NCBI GenBank assembly: GCA_903939755.1 | Contig: CAJAII010000014.1 | Location: 1-64,000, forward strand | Source of the DNA: an uncultured Flavobacteriales bacterium | GTDB lineage: Bacteria; Bacteroidota; Bacteroidia; Flavobacteriales_D; Crocinitomicaceae | Direction: 5' to 3' | DNA length: 64,000 nucleotides | In this document: positions 5,986-15,521 of the stretch, in pieces | Position numbering within the stretch: position 1 is the stretch's first letter | How the letters are laid out: each line of letters opens with the position of its first letter | Program-made: the position numbers and the translations under genes | Notes under the pieces: generated by a model | The model's input: the letters and a program-made list of their open reading frames with translations, nothing else | The model's database searches: none | What the model was told of the DNA's origin: nothing

Positions 5986-8900
5986 GCCGGAAAATAGATT
6001 GGAATCTCGTTCGGAAAGATTTAAAAGGCTTGAGTTTCAATTCAGTCCTTACAATCATTACGGATTGGTTCTTAAGCAAGAATGTTATTAAATCCTTCAT
6101 TGCATTAGTTTGCGTTATATTGTTTATTCCATTTTTTTGGAATAAAATTTTGCCTTATTTCCTACTAAAAAATGACCCATCAAAATGGACATTTGATATT
6201 CTAGTAGGTATTATTTGCTTTTATCTAATCGTCGTCTTTTTAATTAAAGCATTAAAGAATTATAAGCCATCATTTAATCAATACTTATTCTGGATAATTG
6301 TCTTAATTGCCTATTGGTCATCAAGAATTTTCAATGATGATCTTGTCTTTTATAAGTTTAACTATTTCCAAAATTTAAATTATCTAGATGCAATTTTCAC
6401 AACACCGATAATTTTCATCCTAACCAAATTCATCGTTTACAAGCTAATTAAAGCAGACTGGCTTGAAAAATATTTGATTCCGAAACACCCTGTTCGAAAT
6501 AAATACTTCGAAGATGAGCCTTTAGATTCAACCGAAAAGAATGAGAAAATTGTTGCTGAGATTTACGAACTGATACGAGACAACAATTATAAAGGATCTT
6601 TCAGCATAGGTGTAATTGCGCCATGGGGCACGGGAAAAACTACAACACTAAACGGTATCAGAAGTAAACTTAAGGTTGAAAAAATTAAAACCATAAACAT
6701 TAATTTCTCACCATTCTTAAACCATAAAGAAGATGAAATTGTAAATGAATTTTTCACTTCATTTATAAGTCAATTAAGCCCTTATAGTGGTCGCCTCACA
6801 AAGTCCGTAAATGAATACGCTACAAGTATTTCAAAGTTTTACAAAAGAGGTGATTTAGATGCTTTAATGAAAGGGCCAAATTTTTTCCATAATAAATCTG
6901 CTGCTGAATTATATGAGAACATTAAAATTCAAGTAATTGAGGTGAAAAAGAAAATTGTTGTGTTCGTTGACGATTTAGACAGGCTCAATTCAAAAGAGAT
7001 AATTCAAGTATTAAAGTTAATTAGAAACTCATCTAGTTTTCCGAATACATTCTTTATCGTAGCATTAGACAAGTCTTATGTAATTAACTCTTTGATAAAT
7101 GATAAAAATTTTATCGACGGATCATATCTTGATAAGTTTTTTCAACTCGAGGTTTATTTGCCAGAGATTACCATTTTAGATTTAAAAAACCACTTTGATA
7201 AACTTTTACCAGGCAGCAACACCAGCGTCATAAAGGAAATCCACGAAGAAATAAATAACTCTTCCAAACTGCTATTCGAATACATTAGAAATTACAGAGA
7301 CTGCATAAAATTCAGCAATTTACTAACTCTCCACTGTGCGATTTTAGGAAATCTAATCAAGAGTATTGATAAAGATGACCTGATTCATGTTTTACTTTTA
7401 AAAGCACGATTTCCGGAACTGTATTTCGATTTAGTAAAAAATCGATCAAAATACCTTAAAAGAAAGGGGCAACGTTATTTCTTAAAGAAAATAAAGGAAA
7501 CCAAAAGTGAAAACATAATTTATTTAGATGAACTAGAAGGTTATAATGGTGTAGAAGATTTTTCAGAGTATTCAATGGACTCAATAATTTCTTCTAGTAA
7601 AATAGAATACTCGTATAGCAAATCGGAAATACTTCTAATTAAAAAGACACTTTTATATCTATTTGCTAATGACGACAAGCGGGAAAATTCAATTTCTTAC
7701 ATAAGAAACTTCGATAAGTTGACCTTTTTGAAATATTCTACTGACGATCTTGAATATGATCAGATTGAAGATGCAATTTATAAGTACGATGATGGATTTA
7801 TAAAAAATATTGCAGACAAGAAAATGATAGATCAGTTTTATAGTGTCATTAGGAATTATTTCTTTAATAATGATATGCAAATTCAAAACACGCTAAAATA
7901 TTTATCAGAACTATATGAATTAGATTTTCAAAAACAACTTGACTTTGAGCGGAACTTATCCATAATTGAATTATTATTTGATGGTAAATTAAACTACGTA
8001 GAAAAAGAAATAGAAATAAATACAAAAGAAAAATCAGATTGGTTAAAGGGCATTTTGAATAAAAAGACAGTGCATTACGATATTCAATTAAAATTGATAC
8101 TTAATGCGTATCATTCCGCAAATAGTGTAAAAACATTTGGAGTAAATCCTGAAGAAATAAAAGGGCTAATGAATAAGGTTTTCAATGTTAAAATAAATCA
8201 ATTGAATAACAATGTATGGGAAATAACAGATTTTTCAATTTACCAAATCTACCATCGTATTAAAGAAATAGTAGATCGTGAAAATTTAAAAGATACTTTC
8301 AAAGAATTCCTGAAAACAGAAAAGATTATCACTTTCTGCGGGCAAATGTTGGATGTAAGTTTTAATAGATATAACCAATTCAAGCTTTCTGAATTCGTAA
8401 TAGAATTATTTGGAAATTTTAAAGCCTTTAAAGATTTTCTTCAAAATCATGCATCGGCAGAAAGCCCGGAAGTTAAAGAATTTCTGAATTTCATGGAATT
8501 ACAGGATTTTGTCTATTACAACAGATTTTTAAAGTTCCAGTTCCAAAAGCTTCCGGTAATAAATTACAAATCTCAAGATCACAATTCGGATTACGACAAC
8601 GACCTTGCAGATAAAACATATCAAGTTCTAGTTGAATTTTCAGTTTCAAAAGAAGACATGATTAGAGACTGTGATTTAGGCTTTGATCACTCAAAATCAA
8701 GATTCGAAAAAGAGGACAAGAAATACATTTATTTTTCAAATCATAATGTGGATTTAAAGACAATGTTGTCTAAAATCTATCATGCATACATATTAGCTTA
8801 TTCTGATATTATAGACACCTCAAAAAGTAAATTAAATAAAGAATTTAATATTATAAAAAAGGATGGTACTGAATTTATCAAAACAAAATTCGTGATATAA
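5982..8900 (+). CDS. Membrane KAP-family P-loop NTPase
   Basis: A 972-residue protein. The N-terminal 160 residues contain about four hydrophobic segments (near 35-52, 70-90, 100-112, 140-155). They are followed by a KAP-type P-loop with Walker A G-V-I-A-P-W-G-T-G-K-T (210-220) and Walker B VVFVDDLDRL (326-335). The long Lys/Asn-rich C-terminal half is unrecognised. KAP NTPases are mostly membrane-associated and several occur in phage-defence loci. It lies between hsdM and hsdS, and its stop meets the hsdS start (TAATG). By analogy with PrrC in hsd loci it might act as a guard or abortive-infection effector; this is inference. Confidence 0.8.
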   Translation: MSRKIDWNLVRKDLKGLSFNSVLTIITDWFLSKNVIKSFIALVCVILFIPFFWNKILPYFLLKNDPSKWTFDILVGIICFYLIVVFLIKALKNYKPSFNQYLFWIIVLIAYWSSRIFNDDLVFYKFNYFQNLNYLDAIFTTPIIFILTKFIVYKLIKADWLEKYLIPKHPVRNKYFEDEPLDSTEKNEKIVAEIYELIRDNNYKGSFSIGVIAPWGTGKTTTLNGIRSKLKVEKIKTININFSPFLNHKEDEIVNEFFTSFISQLSPYSGRLTKSVNEYATSISKFYKRGDLDALMKGPNFFHNKSAAELYENIKIQVIEVKKKIVVFVDDLDRLNSKEIIQVLKLIRNSSSFPNTFFIVALDKSYVINSLINDKNFIDGSYLDKFFQLEVYLPEITILDLKNHFDKLLPGSNTSVIKEIHEEINNSSKLLFEYIRNYRDCIKFSNLLTLHCAILGNLIKSIDKDDLIHVLLLKARFPELYFDLVKNRSKYLKRKGQRYFLKKIKETKSENIIYLDELEGYNGVEDFSEYSMDSIISSSKIEYSYSKSEILLIKKTLLYLFANDDKRENSISYIRNFDKLTFLKYSTDDLEYDQIEDAIYKYDDGFIKNIADKKMIDQFYSVIRNYFFNNDMQIQNTLKYLSELYELDFQKQLDFERNLSIIELLFDGKLNYVEKEIEINTKEKSDWLKGILNKKTVHYDIQLKLILNAYHSANSVKTFGVNPEEIKGLMNKVFNVKINQLNNNVWEITDFSIYQIYHRIKEIVDRENLKDTFKEFLKTEKIITFCGQMLDVSFNRYNQFKLSEFVIELFGNFKAFKDFLQNHASAESPEVKEFLNFMELQDFVYYNRFLKFQFQKLPVINYKSQDHNSDYDNDLADKTYQVLVEFSVSKEDMIRDCDLGFDHSKSRFEKEDKKYIYFSNHNVDLKTMLSKIYHAYILAYSDIIDTSKSKLNKEFNIIKKDGTEFIKTKFVI

Positions 8901-10183
8901 TGCCACAAAATTGGAAAACATATAAACTCGGGGATTTCGCAAAAAACGTTTCGCGTCGTTTTGATTTTAAAACGCATAAAGTAGTAGTATTTGTTAACAC
9001 AAGTGACGTTTTAGAAGGAAAATTTCTTACTACCACAAAACAATCGAGTGAAAACTTACCAGGTCAGGCCAAAAAGGCCATTTGTAAAGGTGATTTATTA
9101 TTTAGTGAAATAAGACCCAATAATAAAAGATTTGCATTAGTGGATTTTGATGTTTCAAATTATGTTGTTTCAACCAAATTCATGGTTATTGTAACAGATG
9201 ATAAAATAGTAGACAACAAGTTTTTCTATCATTTAATTAAATCCAAAGAACGTTTAGAAGAACTTCAAATGATCGCAGAAAGTAGGTCAGGTACTTTTCC
9301 ACAAATTACTTTTGATGCTATTTCAAATATTGAATTTTCTCTCCCACCCCTACCAGAACAAACAGCCATCGCCTCCATTCTCTCTGCCCTTGATGATAAA
9401 ATAGAACTCAACCTCAAACAAAACAAAACCCTTGAAGAAATGGCAATGGCACTCTTCAAGCATTGGTTCGTAGATTTTGGTCCGTTCAAAGAGGGTGAAT
9501 TTGTTGAAAGCGAATTAGGCAGAATTCCTGAAGGTTGGGAGGTGAAGAAATTAGGTAATATTATTGAAGTTGTTAATGGTTTCGCTTTTAAGGGTGTTGA
9601 TTTTTGTGAAGAAGGTGTATCTGTTTTAAAAATAAAAAATGTAAAACCAGGCAAAATATTGTTTGAAAATATGGCTTTTGTGACAGAAGATAAAACAATA
9701 AAAGCACAGCGAGCAAAAATTGCTTTCAGAGACATTCTTATTACAATGACTGGAAACAGAATGGCTGGAGGCATGGAATCATGGGTTGGTAAAGTAGCAA
9801 TGTTTCCTAGGACGGGTGATTATTATTTAAATCAGCGTGTAAGTAAAATTCACTTAAACTCAAACAATGAATTTTTAAGAGATTATTTATCGATTATGCT
9901 ATCATCAGAAGAGTTTCAGTATTATTTCATTAAAAATTCTACTAGTTCTGGTGGACAAGCCAATATCTCTCCAGATTTAATTAAGGAAATAAAATTAATT
10001 CATCCACCCATAGATGTATTATTAAATTTTCAAACAATTGTTAAGTTGTATTTTGATAAAAGAGCGCTTATCGACTTAGAAAACCAAACACTTATAAACC
10101 AACGAGATTCTCTTCTCCCAAAACTCATCAGTGGAGAAGTAAGAGTAAAAAATATTGAACCCCAAATTAACGCTATTGCCTAA
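8900..10183 (+). CDS. hsdS: Type I restriction specificity subunit, first copy
   Basis: A 427-residue HsdS with two target-recognition domains: about 1-150 and 210-380. They are joined by a conserved spacer helix (about 154-208, PPLPEQTAIASILSALDD onward) and followed by a C-terminal conserved helix containing RDSLLPKLISGE. It chooses the DNA sequence that HsdM methylates and HsdR restricts. A second, different full-length hsdS follows at once (TAATG overlap), with a central spacer nearly identical at DNA level. That provides a ready substrate for recombination between the two genes. Confidence 0.93.
   Translation: MPQNWKTYKLGDFAKNVSRRFDFKTHKVVVFVNTSDVLEGKFLTTTKQSSENLPGQAKKAICKGDLLFSEIRPNNKRFALVDFDVSNYVVSTKFMVIVTDDKIVDNKFFYHLIKSKERLEELQMIAESRSGTFPQITFDAISNIEFSLPPLPEQTAIASILSALDDKIELNLKQNKTLEEMAMALFKHWFVDFGPFKEGEFVESELGRIPEGWEVKKLGNIIEVVNGFAFKGVDFCEEGVSVLKIKNVKPGKILFENMAFVTEDKTIKAQRAKIAFRDILITMTGNRMAGGMESWVGKVAMFPRTGDYYLNQRVSKIHLNSNNEFLRDYLSIMLSSEEFQYYFIKNSTSSGGQANISPDLIKEIKLIHPPIDVLLNFQTIVKLYFDKRALIDLENQTLINQRDSLLPKLISGEVRVKNIEPQINAIA
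9359..9543 (+). repeat. hsdS central spacer repeat, copy 1
   Basis: The DNA for the central conserved helix and linker of the first hsdS matches 10663-10847 in the second. The offset is constant (1304 bases). A 56-base core at 9461-9516 is identical to 10765-10820, while the flanking recognition domains are unrelated. Exchange here would swap whole half-specificities. Confidence 0.8.
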
Positions 10184-11421
10184 TGATTGATGGGTGGAAA
10201 ACATATAAACTAAAAGAACTCAGCTCTAAAATTGGAAGCGGCGCAACTCCTCGTGGTGGCAATGAAGCTTACAAATCAGAAGGAATTTCTCTTATTCGGA
10301 GTCAAAATATTCTTGATTTTATTTTTTCTACAAATGGACTTGCCTTTATTGATGAAGATCAAGCTGCAAAGCTAAACAATGTTGAAGTTCAATCAAGAGA
10401 CGTCCTCTTAAATATAACTGGTGATTCAGTGGCACGTGTTTGTCAAGTTCCTGACGAATTATTACCAGCCAGAGTGAATCAACATGTCGCAATTATCAGG
10501 GCAAATCAAAAATTACTTAATCCTGATTTCTTAAAATACACTTTATTATCACCAAACAAAAAAGAGTATCTTTTGATTCTTGCTAGTGCAGGGGCAACAA
10601 GAAATGCGATTACAAAATCAATGATTGAAGATTTTGAAATTTCAATCCCACCCATCCCACAACAAACCGCAATAGCCTCAATTCTTTCTGCCCTTGATGA
10701 TAAAATTGAGCTCAACCTCCAACAAAACAAAACGCTTGAAGAAATGGCAATGGCACTCTACAATCATTGGTTCGTAGATTTTGGTCCGTTCAAAGAGGGT
10801 GAATTTGTTGAAAGCGAATTGGGAAGAATTCCGGAAGGTTGGGAGGTTAAAACATTTGGGGAAATCTGCACCGTTATAAATGGCAGAGCTTATAAAAATG
10901 ATGAATTTCTTGATTCAGGAACACCAATAATTAGAATTCAAAATTTAAATGGGGGTGGGAAAACAGTATATTCAGATCTAAATCTTGATGCCAATAAATA
11001 TGTTATTTCAGGAGACCTTTTATATGCATGGTCAGCAACATTTGGACCTTACATTTGGGATGGACCTTTGAGCATTTATCATTACCATATATGGAAAATA
11101 GTAGTCGATAATTCAATAATGGGAAAATATTATTTATATCATCATTTATTAAGGGTCAGTGATCAAATGAAAGAACATGGGACAGGATCAATATTTACTC
11201 ATTTAACCAAAGCTTCAATGGAATCACAGAAAATTATCATTCCTAAAAACGAAACATTGGACAGTATTGAAGCGAAATTATCCTTATTACATGAAAAAAT
11301 ATTGTTAAACAAGGATGAAATTGAAATTCTTAAACAAAAAAGAGATTCACTTTTAGCTAAATTGATAAGTGGAGAAATCCTTGTAAAAGACCTAAAAAAT
11401 AATCTAAAAGAAGTTTTATGA
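10183..11421 (+). CDS. hsdS: Type I restriction specificity subunit, second copy
   Basis: A 412-residue full-length HsdS with its own pair of recognition domains (about 1-150 and 205-365), the conserved central spacer, and the C-terminal RDSLLAKLISGE helix. Both recognition domains differ from those of the first hsdS. Overlaps on both sides (TAATG before, ATGA after) place it in one translation-coupled operon with hsdR. Two complete specificity subunits for one HsdM/HsdR set imply either two specificities or a recombining pair. Confidence 0.93.
   Translation: MIDGWKTYKLKELSSKIGSGATPRGGNEAYKSEGISLIRSQNILDFIFSTNGLAFIDEDQAAKLNNVEVQSRDVLLNITGDSVARVCQVPDELLPARVNQHVAIIRANQKLLNPDFLKYTLLSPNKKEYLLILASAGATRNAITKSMIEDFEISIPPIPQQTAIASILSALDDKIELNLQQNKTLEEMAMALYNHWFVDFGPFKEGEFVESELGRIPEGWEVKTFGEICTVINGRAYKNDEFLDSGTPIIRIQNLNGGGKTVYSDLNLDANKYVISGDLLYAWSATFGPYIWDGPLSIYHYHIWKIVVDNSIMGKYYLYHHLLRVSDQMKEHGTGSIFTHLTKASMESQKIIIPKNETLDSIEAKLSLLHEKILLNKDEIEILKQKRDSLLAKLISGEILVKDLKNNLKEVL
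10663..10847 (+). repeat. hsdS central spacer repeat, copy 2
   Basis: Partner of 9359-9543. The first part differs at scattered third positions, while the last third is identical for 56 bases. This mixed pattern would fit past gene conversion. Confidence 0.8.
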
Positions 11422-14400
11422 GCAACTTCCTCGAAATAACAGTCCAACGTGCCGCCATAGAATGGTTGCAAGAATTGGGTTACACCTACAAAGAAGGCGC
11501 ATCCCTAGAGCGTGATCTTAAAAAAGTGGTTGTTGAGGAAGATTTGCGTTCGTTCTTACAAACAACATATCCTGAAATTCCAGCAACAGCCATCAACGAA
11601 GCGGTATCTATTTTTACACAACAAGCCGCAATGGATGTGCATTACCGCAACAGAGAATTTCATCTAAAACTGTCTAAAGGAATTGCTATTTCATGGAAAG
11701 ATGCCACAGGAAAAGAATTGGCGAAACACATTTACCCAATCAACTATGCCGAACCAGAAAAGAACCAATTTATTTGTTCGGATGAGGTGACCATTGTTGG
11801 GAAAAACACACGCCGTGCAGATTTATTGGTCTATGTAAACGGTTTACCTTTGGTGGTGTTTGAGTTTAAAAACATGTTCAAACAAGATACCGATATCACA
11901 AATGCGCACAATCAAATCGGGCATTACATCCAAGATATTCCGCAATTATTTGATTTCAATACCTTGACCGTTATTTCGGATGGGCAAGAAGCGTTTCACG
12001 GAATGTTTGGTGCTTCCTTAAAATGGTTTGCACCCTGGAAAAGTATTCATGGAACGGACATAGAACAAAACGATGACTTGCAATTGGAAACGCTTTTACG
12101 TGGTTTATTTCCGAAAGCTACACTTCTCAATTATATCAAGAATTACATTTTCCACGAAGACCACAACGGCATGCTCATCAAGAAAGGAGCAAAATACCAT
12201 CAATATTGGGGTATTTCCGCAGCAGTGGAAAGTGCTGTAACCAAAATCAAACCAACTGGTGATGGTCGTTTGGGTGTTATTTGGCACACACAAGGTTCTG
12301 GAAAAAGTATTTCCATGGCCATTTTAACAGGTATTTTACGCCAGTTACCGGAAATGAGAAATCCAACGATTGTCATTCAGGTAGACCGCAACGATTTGGA
12401 TCAACAACTCTATGAGAATTTTGTCTTGTGCAAAGATTTGGTCGGTGATGTGCACCACGCAGAATCAACCGACGATTTGCGTGCTTTGTTGAGTTCGGAT
12501 GGCGGAGGCGTTATTTTTACTACAATCGAAAAGTTTAGGTTAAAGGATGATGGGACTTCGAGCGGAGTCGAGAAGACCCACCCAATCCTCACAGAACGTT
12601 ACAACGTCATCGTTCTTGCAGACGAAGCGCACCGCACGCAATACGGTTTCCACGAAGGCGGTTATGCGCAAAATATTCGCCGTGCTTTGCCAAATGCTTC
12701 CTTTTTAGGATTTACAGGAACACCTGTCGACGGCAAAGATTCGGATACAGAACAAGTTTTTGGAAAAACAATTCATACCTACGATATCAAACAAGCAGTA
12801 GAAGACGGCGCAACCGTTCCGATTTACTACGAACCGAAAATGGTTCCTTTGAACATCAAGGCTGAATTCACCGATGAGCTAACAGAAATGGCGGAATGTG
12901 AGGAGAGTGATAACAATGTTGTTTGGGCGGCTATTGAAGATGCTGCAGGTTCTGCTGACCGTGTTCAAAAAGTGGCAGCAGATATTTTGACGCACTTCAG
13001 TGCACGGTGTGAAGCATTAGAAGGAAAAGCAATGATTGTGGCAATGAGTCGCCGCAATTGTGTAAAAATATACGATGCGTTAACAGCGTTAGAAGGTTGT
13101 CCTGAAGTGGCAGTCATCATGACTGGAAATATTTCAAAAGATCCTGTAGAATGGAATCCACACATCCGCACGAAGGAAAGTATGGAAGGAATTAAAAAGC
13201 GGTTCCGCACACCAACTGATCCGTTGCAAATTGTGATTGTTCGTGACATGTGGCTCACAGGATTTGATGCGCCGTGTGTCCATACGATGTACATTGATAA
13301 AGTGATGAAAGGGCACAATTTGATGCAAGCAATTGCACGTGTCAACCGTGTGTTTGATGGAAAACCTTCTGGTTTAGTTGTAGATTTTATCGGAATCTCA
13401 GGTTTTCTAGCCGAAGCGACAAAGAAATATACTTCCGGCGGTGGTGAAGGTCAACCAACGTTTAACCAAGAAGAAGCGGTTGTATTATGTTTAGAACAAT
13501 TGTCAGTTGTGATTGAACTCATGGGCGGTTTGGATGTCGATGAATTGAATACACTTTCCGCAGGAGGAAAAATGAATTGGTCCAATAAAATGGTCAATGA
13601 TTTATTAAAATCCGATGATGTAACGGATGCCTTTTTGAAGGAAGAACGGAAATTGAGTGAACTGGTCGCCATGACGAAATCGAGTCCCGAAATTTGGGAT
13701 GTGCAAGAAGAAATTGGGATCATCCAAAGCATTCGTGAAACCGTTCGCAAGATTAAATTCCCTTCGGCTATTGGTCGTAAGAAAACGGAAATCATTAAAG
13801 ATTTAATCAGCAAATCATTGGCGGCAAACAAGATTGTTGACCTTGCCACCATGTATGATTTAGACAAAATAGACATTTCCATCGTAGACGATAAATTCCA
13901 AGCCATCGTCAAAGAAAAAGGAAGTGAAAACATAAAAATTGAATTGCTGCGTCGCATCATCAATGATGAATTGAAGGTTCGCGCCATGAAAAACATTCGC
14001 AAATCAACTACCTTAAAAGCGGAATTGGATCGTGTTTTAGGAAATTACCACAAAAACAGTTTGGATTCCATCGCTGCAATAAAGCATTTGTTAGACATCG
14101 CCAATGAATTCCGCAATGAAGACAAGCGATTGAAAGAACTTGGTTTAACGGAAGAAGAGTTGGCTTTCTACGATTTACTTGTAGCAAAAGAGGAACTCAT
14201 CAACAAAGAAGGTCCTATTCAAGATTTGGTGCACAAAGTTGTTACCAGCGTCAAGAAAAACCTTCAACTCGACTGGACGAAAAAGGAAGATGCAAAAGCG
14301 GCCATTCGTCTCGCAATCAAAAAAGAACTCAAAGGAAAAGTAGCCTTTTCCGAATTAGATAATTTATTAAAAGATGTAATCGAACAAGCAGAAGGTCAGT

Positions 14401-14426
14401 TTAAGGATTGGCCAATGGTGGGGTAA
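11418..14426 (+). CDS. hsdR: Type I restriction endonuclease subunit R
   Basis: The 1002-residue motor and nuclease subunit. The N-terminal PD-(D/E)xK nuclease shows D135 and E149-x-K151 (RRADLLVY and VVFEFKN). The superfamily 2 translocase follows with Walker A TQGSGKS (291-297), DEAH box 402-405 and later helicase motifs including FTGTP. The C-terminal helical region binds HsdM. The start overlaps the second hsdS by four bases. All key residues are present, so the enzyme looks functional. It belongs to a different HsdR subfamily from the fragment at 2840. Confidence 0.95.
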   Translation: MSNFLEITVQRAAIEWLQELGYTYKEGASLERDLKKVVVEEDLRSFLQTTYPEIPATAINEAVSIFTQQAAMDVHYRNREFHLKLSKGIAISWKDATGKELAKHIYPINYAEPEKNQFICSDEVTIVGKNTRRADLLVYVNGLPLVVFEFKNMFKQDTDITNAHNQIGHYIQDIPQLFDFNTLTVISDGQEAFHGMFGASLKWFAPWKSIHGTDIEQNDDLQLETLLRGLFPKATLLNYIKNYIFHEDHNGMLIKKGAKYHQYWGISAAVESAVTKIKPTGDGRLGVIWHTQGSGKSISMAILTGILRQLPEMRNPTIVIQVDRNDLDQQLYENFVLCKDLVGDVHHAESTDDLRALLSSDGGGVIFTTIEKFRLKDDGTSSGVEKTHPILTERYNVIVLADEAHRTQYGFHEGGYAQNIRRALPNASFLGFTGTPVDGKDSDTEQVFGKTIHTYDIKQAVEDGATVPIYYEPKMVPLNIKAEFTDELTEMAECEESDNNVVWAAIEDAAGSADRVQKVAADILTHFSARCEALEGKAMIVAMSRRNCVKIYDALTALEGCPEVAVIMTGNISKDPVEWNPHIRTKESMEGIKKRFRTPTDPLQIVIVRDMWLTGFDAPCVHTMYIDKVMKGHNLMQAIARVNRVFDGKPSGLVVDFIGISGFLAEATKKYTSGGGEGQPTFNQEEAVVLCLEQLSVVIELMGGLDVDELNTLSAGGKMNWSNKMVNDLLKSDDVTDAFLKEERKLSELVAMTKSSPEIWDVQEEIGIIQSIRETVRKIKFPSAIGRKKTEIIKDLISKSLAANKIVDLATMYDLDKIDISIVDDKFQAIVKEKGSENIKIELLRRIINDELKVRAMKNIRKSTTLKAELDRVLGNYHKNSLDSIAAIKHLLDIANEFRNEDKRLKELGLTEEELAFYDLLVAKEELINKEGPIQDLVHKVVTSVKKNLQLDWTKKEDAKAAIRLAIKKELKGKVAFSELDNLLKDVIEQAEGQFKDWPMVG

Positions 14427-14438
14427 AAAACATGTATA

Positions 14439-15128
14439 ATGGATGAGAAACAAAAAAAACTGATACTAGCTTGGCATGAACAGTCGGTCAATGCTTCAAA
14501 TGAATATTTAAAATTCATGAGTAATTGGATTGCCTTTAATGCCATTTGCTACTCACTTTATCATGAAAAAGCTATTAAAGAAAGAGCACAGATTGATACG
14601 AGTAAATCAAAAATAAAGAAAGTTGTTCAATTGCTTGTTAATGAAGATGAAGGATACTCTGCAGAAGCAAAAATTGTAGGTAGAGAAGATCGGTTGACAA
14701 TTGATATTAAACTACCTGAACGCTTATTTTTAACTATTAAGAAAACGTTTACAGAAGATAATATTTATAGAGAATTCATTAGAGACTATGAAGCTAAGTT
14801 TAATATTGATGAAGACTTTATTGAATTAGTTGAAAAATTTCAAGAGTCAATTTTTCGAGATAATAATTACTATGTGATTAATATGTTGAAGATTAATAAA
14901 TTCAATCAGAAAGATATAACTAAGATGATTGAAGATGAGGTAGTAGTTCAATTGAATGAAATTAAATATTCAAACACACAAAGGGTTTTATATCAAATTC
15001 GTAATAATATCTTTCATGGTGAAAAGGTGCCAGGAAATGTGAATGACGATCGAATAGTAAAAGGAGCCAATCCAGTACTGAATTATATAGTTTCTGCATG
15101 TATTAAAAACCTAAAAATCAATGTATGA
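14439..15128 (+). CDS. HEPN-like protein
   Basis: A 229-residue protein, largely helical by composition, ending in a typical HEPN signature: R-x4-H as RNNIFH at 188-193, followed by G-E-K. HEPN domains with this motif are often metal-independent RNases in toxin-antitoxin and defence systems. Related RNxxxH-G proteins also occur as accessory helical proteins. It lies 12 bases after hsdR and overlaps the next gene by four bases, so it is probably part of the defence transcript. Whether it is an active nuclease cannot be told from sequence alone. Confidence 0.65.
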   Translation: MDEKQKKLILAWHEQSVNASNEYLKFMSNWIAFNAICYSLYHEKAIKERAQIDTSKSKIKKVVQLLVNEDEGYSAEAKIVGREDRLTIDIKLPERLFLTIKKTFTEDNIYREFIRDYEAKFNIDEDFIELVEKFQESIFRDNNYYVINMLKINKFNQKDITKMIEDEVVVQLNEIKYSNTQRVLYQIRNNIFHGEKVPGNVNDDRIVKGANPVLNYIVSACIKNLKINV

Positions 15129-15454
15129 TTAAAAAATTAAAGGATAGAATCAATTCGGGCCAATTCCCAAAAGAATTCTCCCATTTCGGTGGGGCAGACC
15201 TTATTATTACAGACGATCCAAACCGTAGTTTTCGCGAAGGCACTGTTGTAGTTTACACAGAACATGCAGCAGCTTTGAGTTGGTTAGTTTTTGAGTTAAA
15301 AAAAATCTATGATTCTAAACTAAATGCTGCAAACAAATATGATTTTTATCCTTATATCGGTGAATTGATTCAAGCATCGGTTAAGGCCAATGATGATTTG
15401 TTTGAAACGATGTTGTTTGTGGTGGATAAAATTGAGGAGGATTGGGGGAGTTGA
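15125..15454 (+). CDS. Small hypothetical protein in defence operon
   Basis: A 109-residue acidic soluble protein of no recognised family. It overlaps the HEPN-like gene by four bases. The pairing of a HEPN-like protein with a small acidic partner recalls a toxin-antitoxin layout, but no antitoxin domain (such as MNT) is visible, so that reading is only a suggestion. About 67 AT-rich bases separate it from mcrB. Confidence 0.55.
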   Translation: MIKKLKDRINSGQFPKEFSHFGGADLIITDDPNRSFREGTVVVYTEHAAALSWLVFELKKIYDSKLNAANKYDFYPYIGELIQASVKANDDLFETMLFVVDKIEEDWGS

Positions 15455-15521
15455 ATCTATTTTATAATTTAAATTTTCAAAATGTTTTTACCAATTAAAC
15501 AGTTTAATTAAAGACTAAAAA

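Noticed and set aside
13451..14002. A 183-codon antisense frame inside hsdR
   Set aside because: It lies fully within a well-supported gene on the other strand, has no family features, and reflects codon bias of hsdR.
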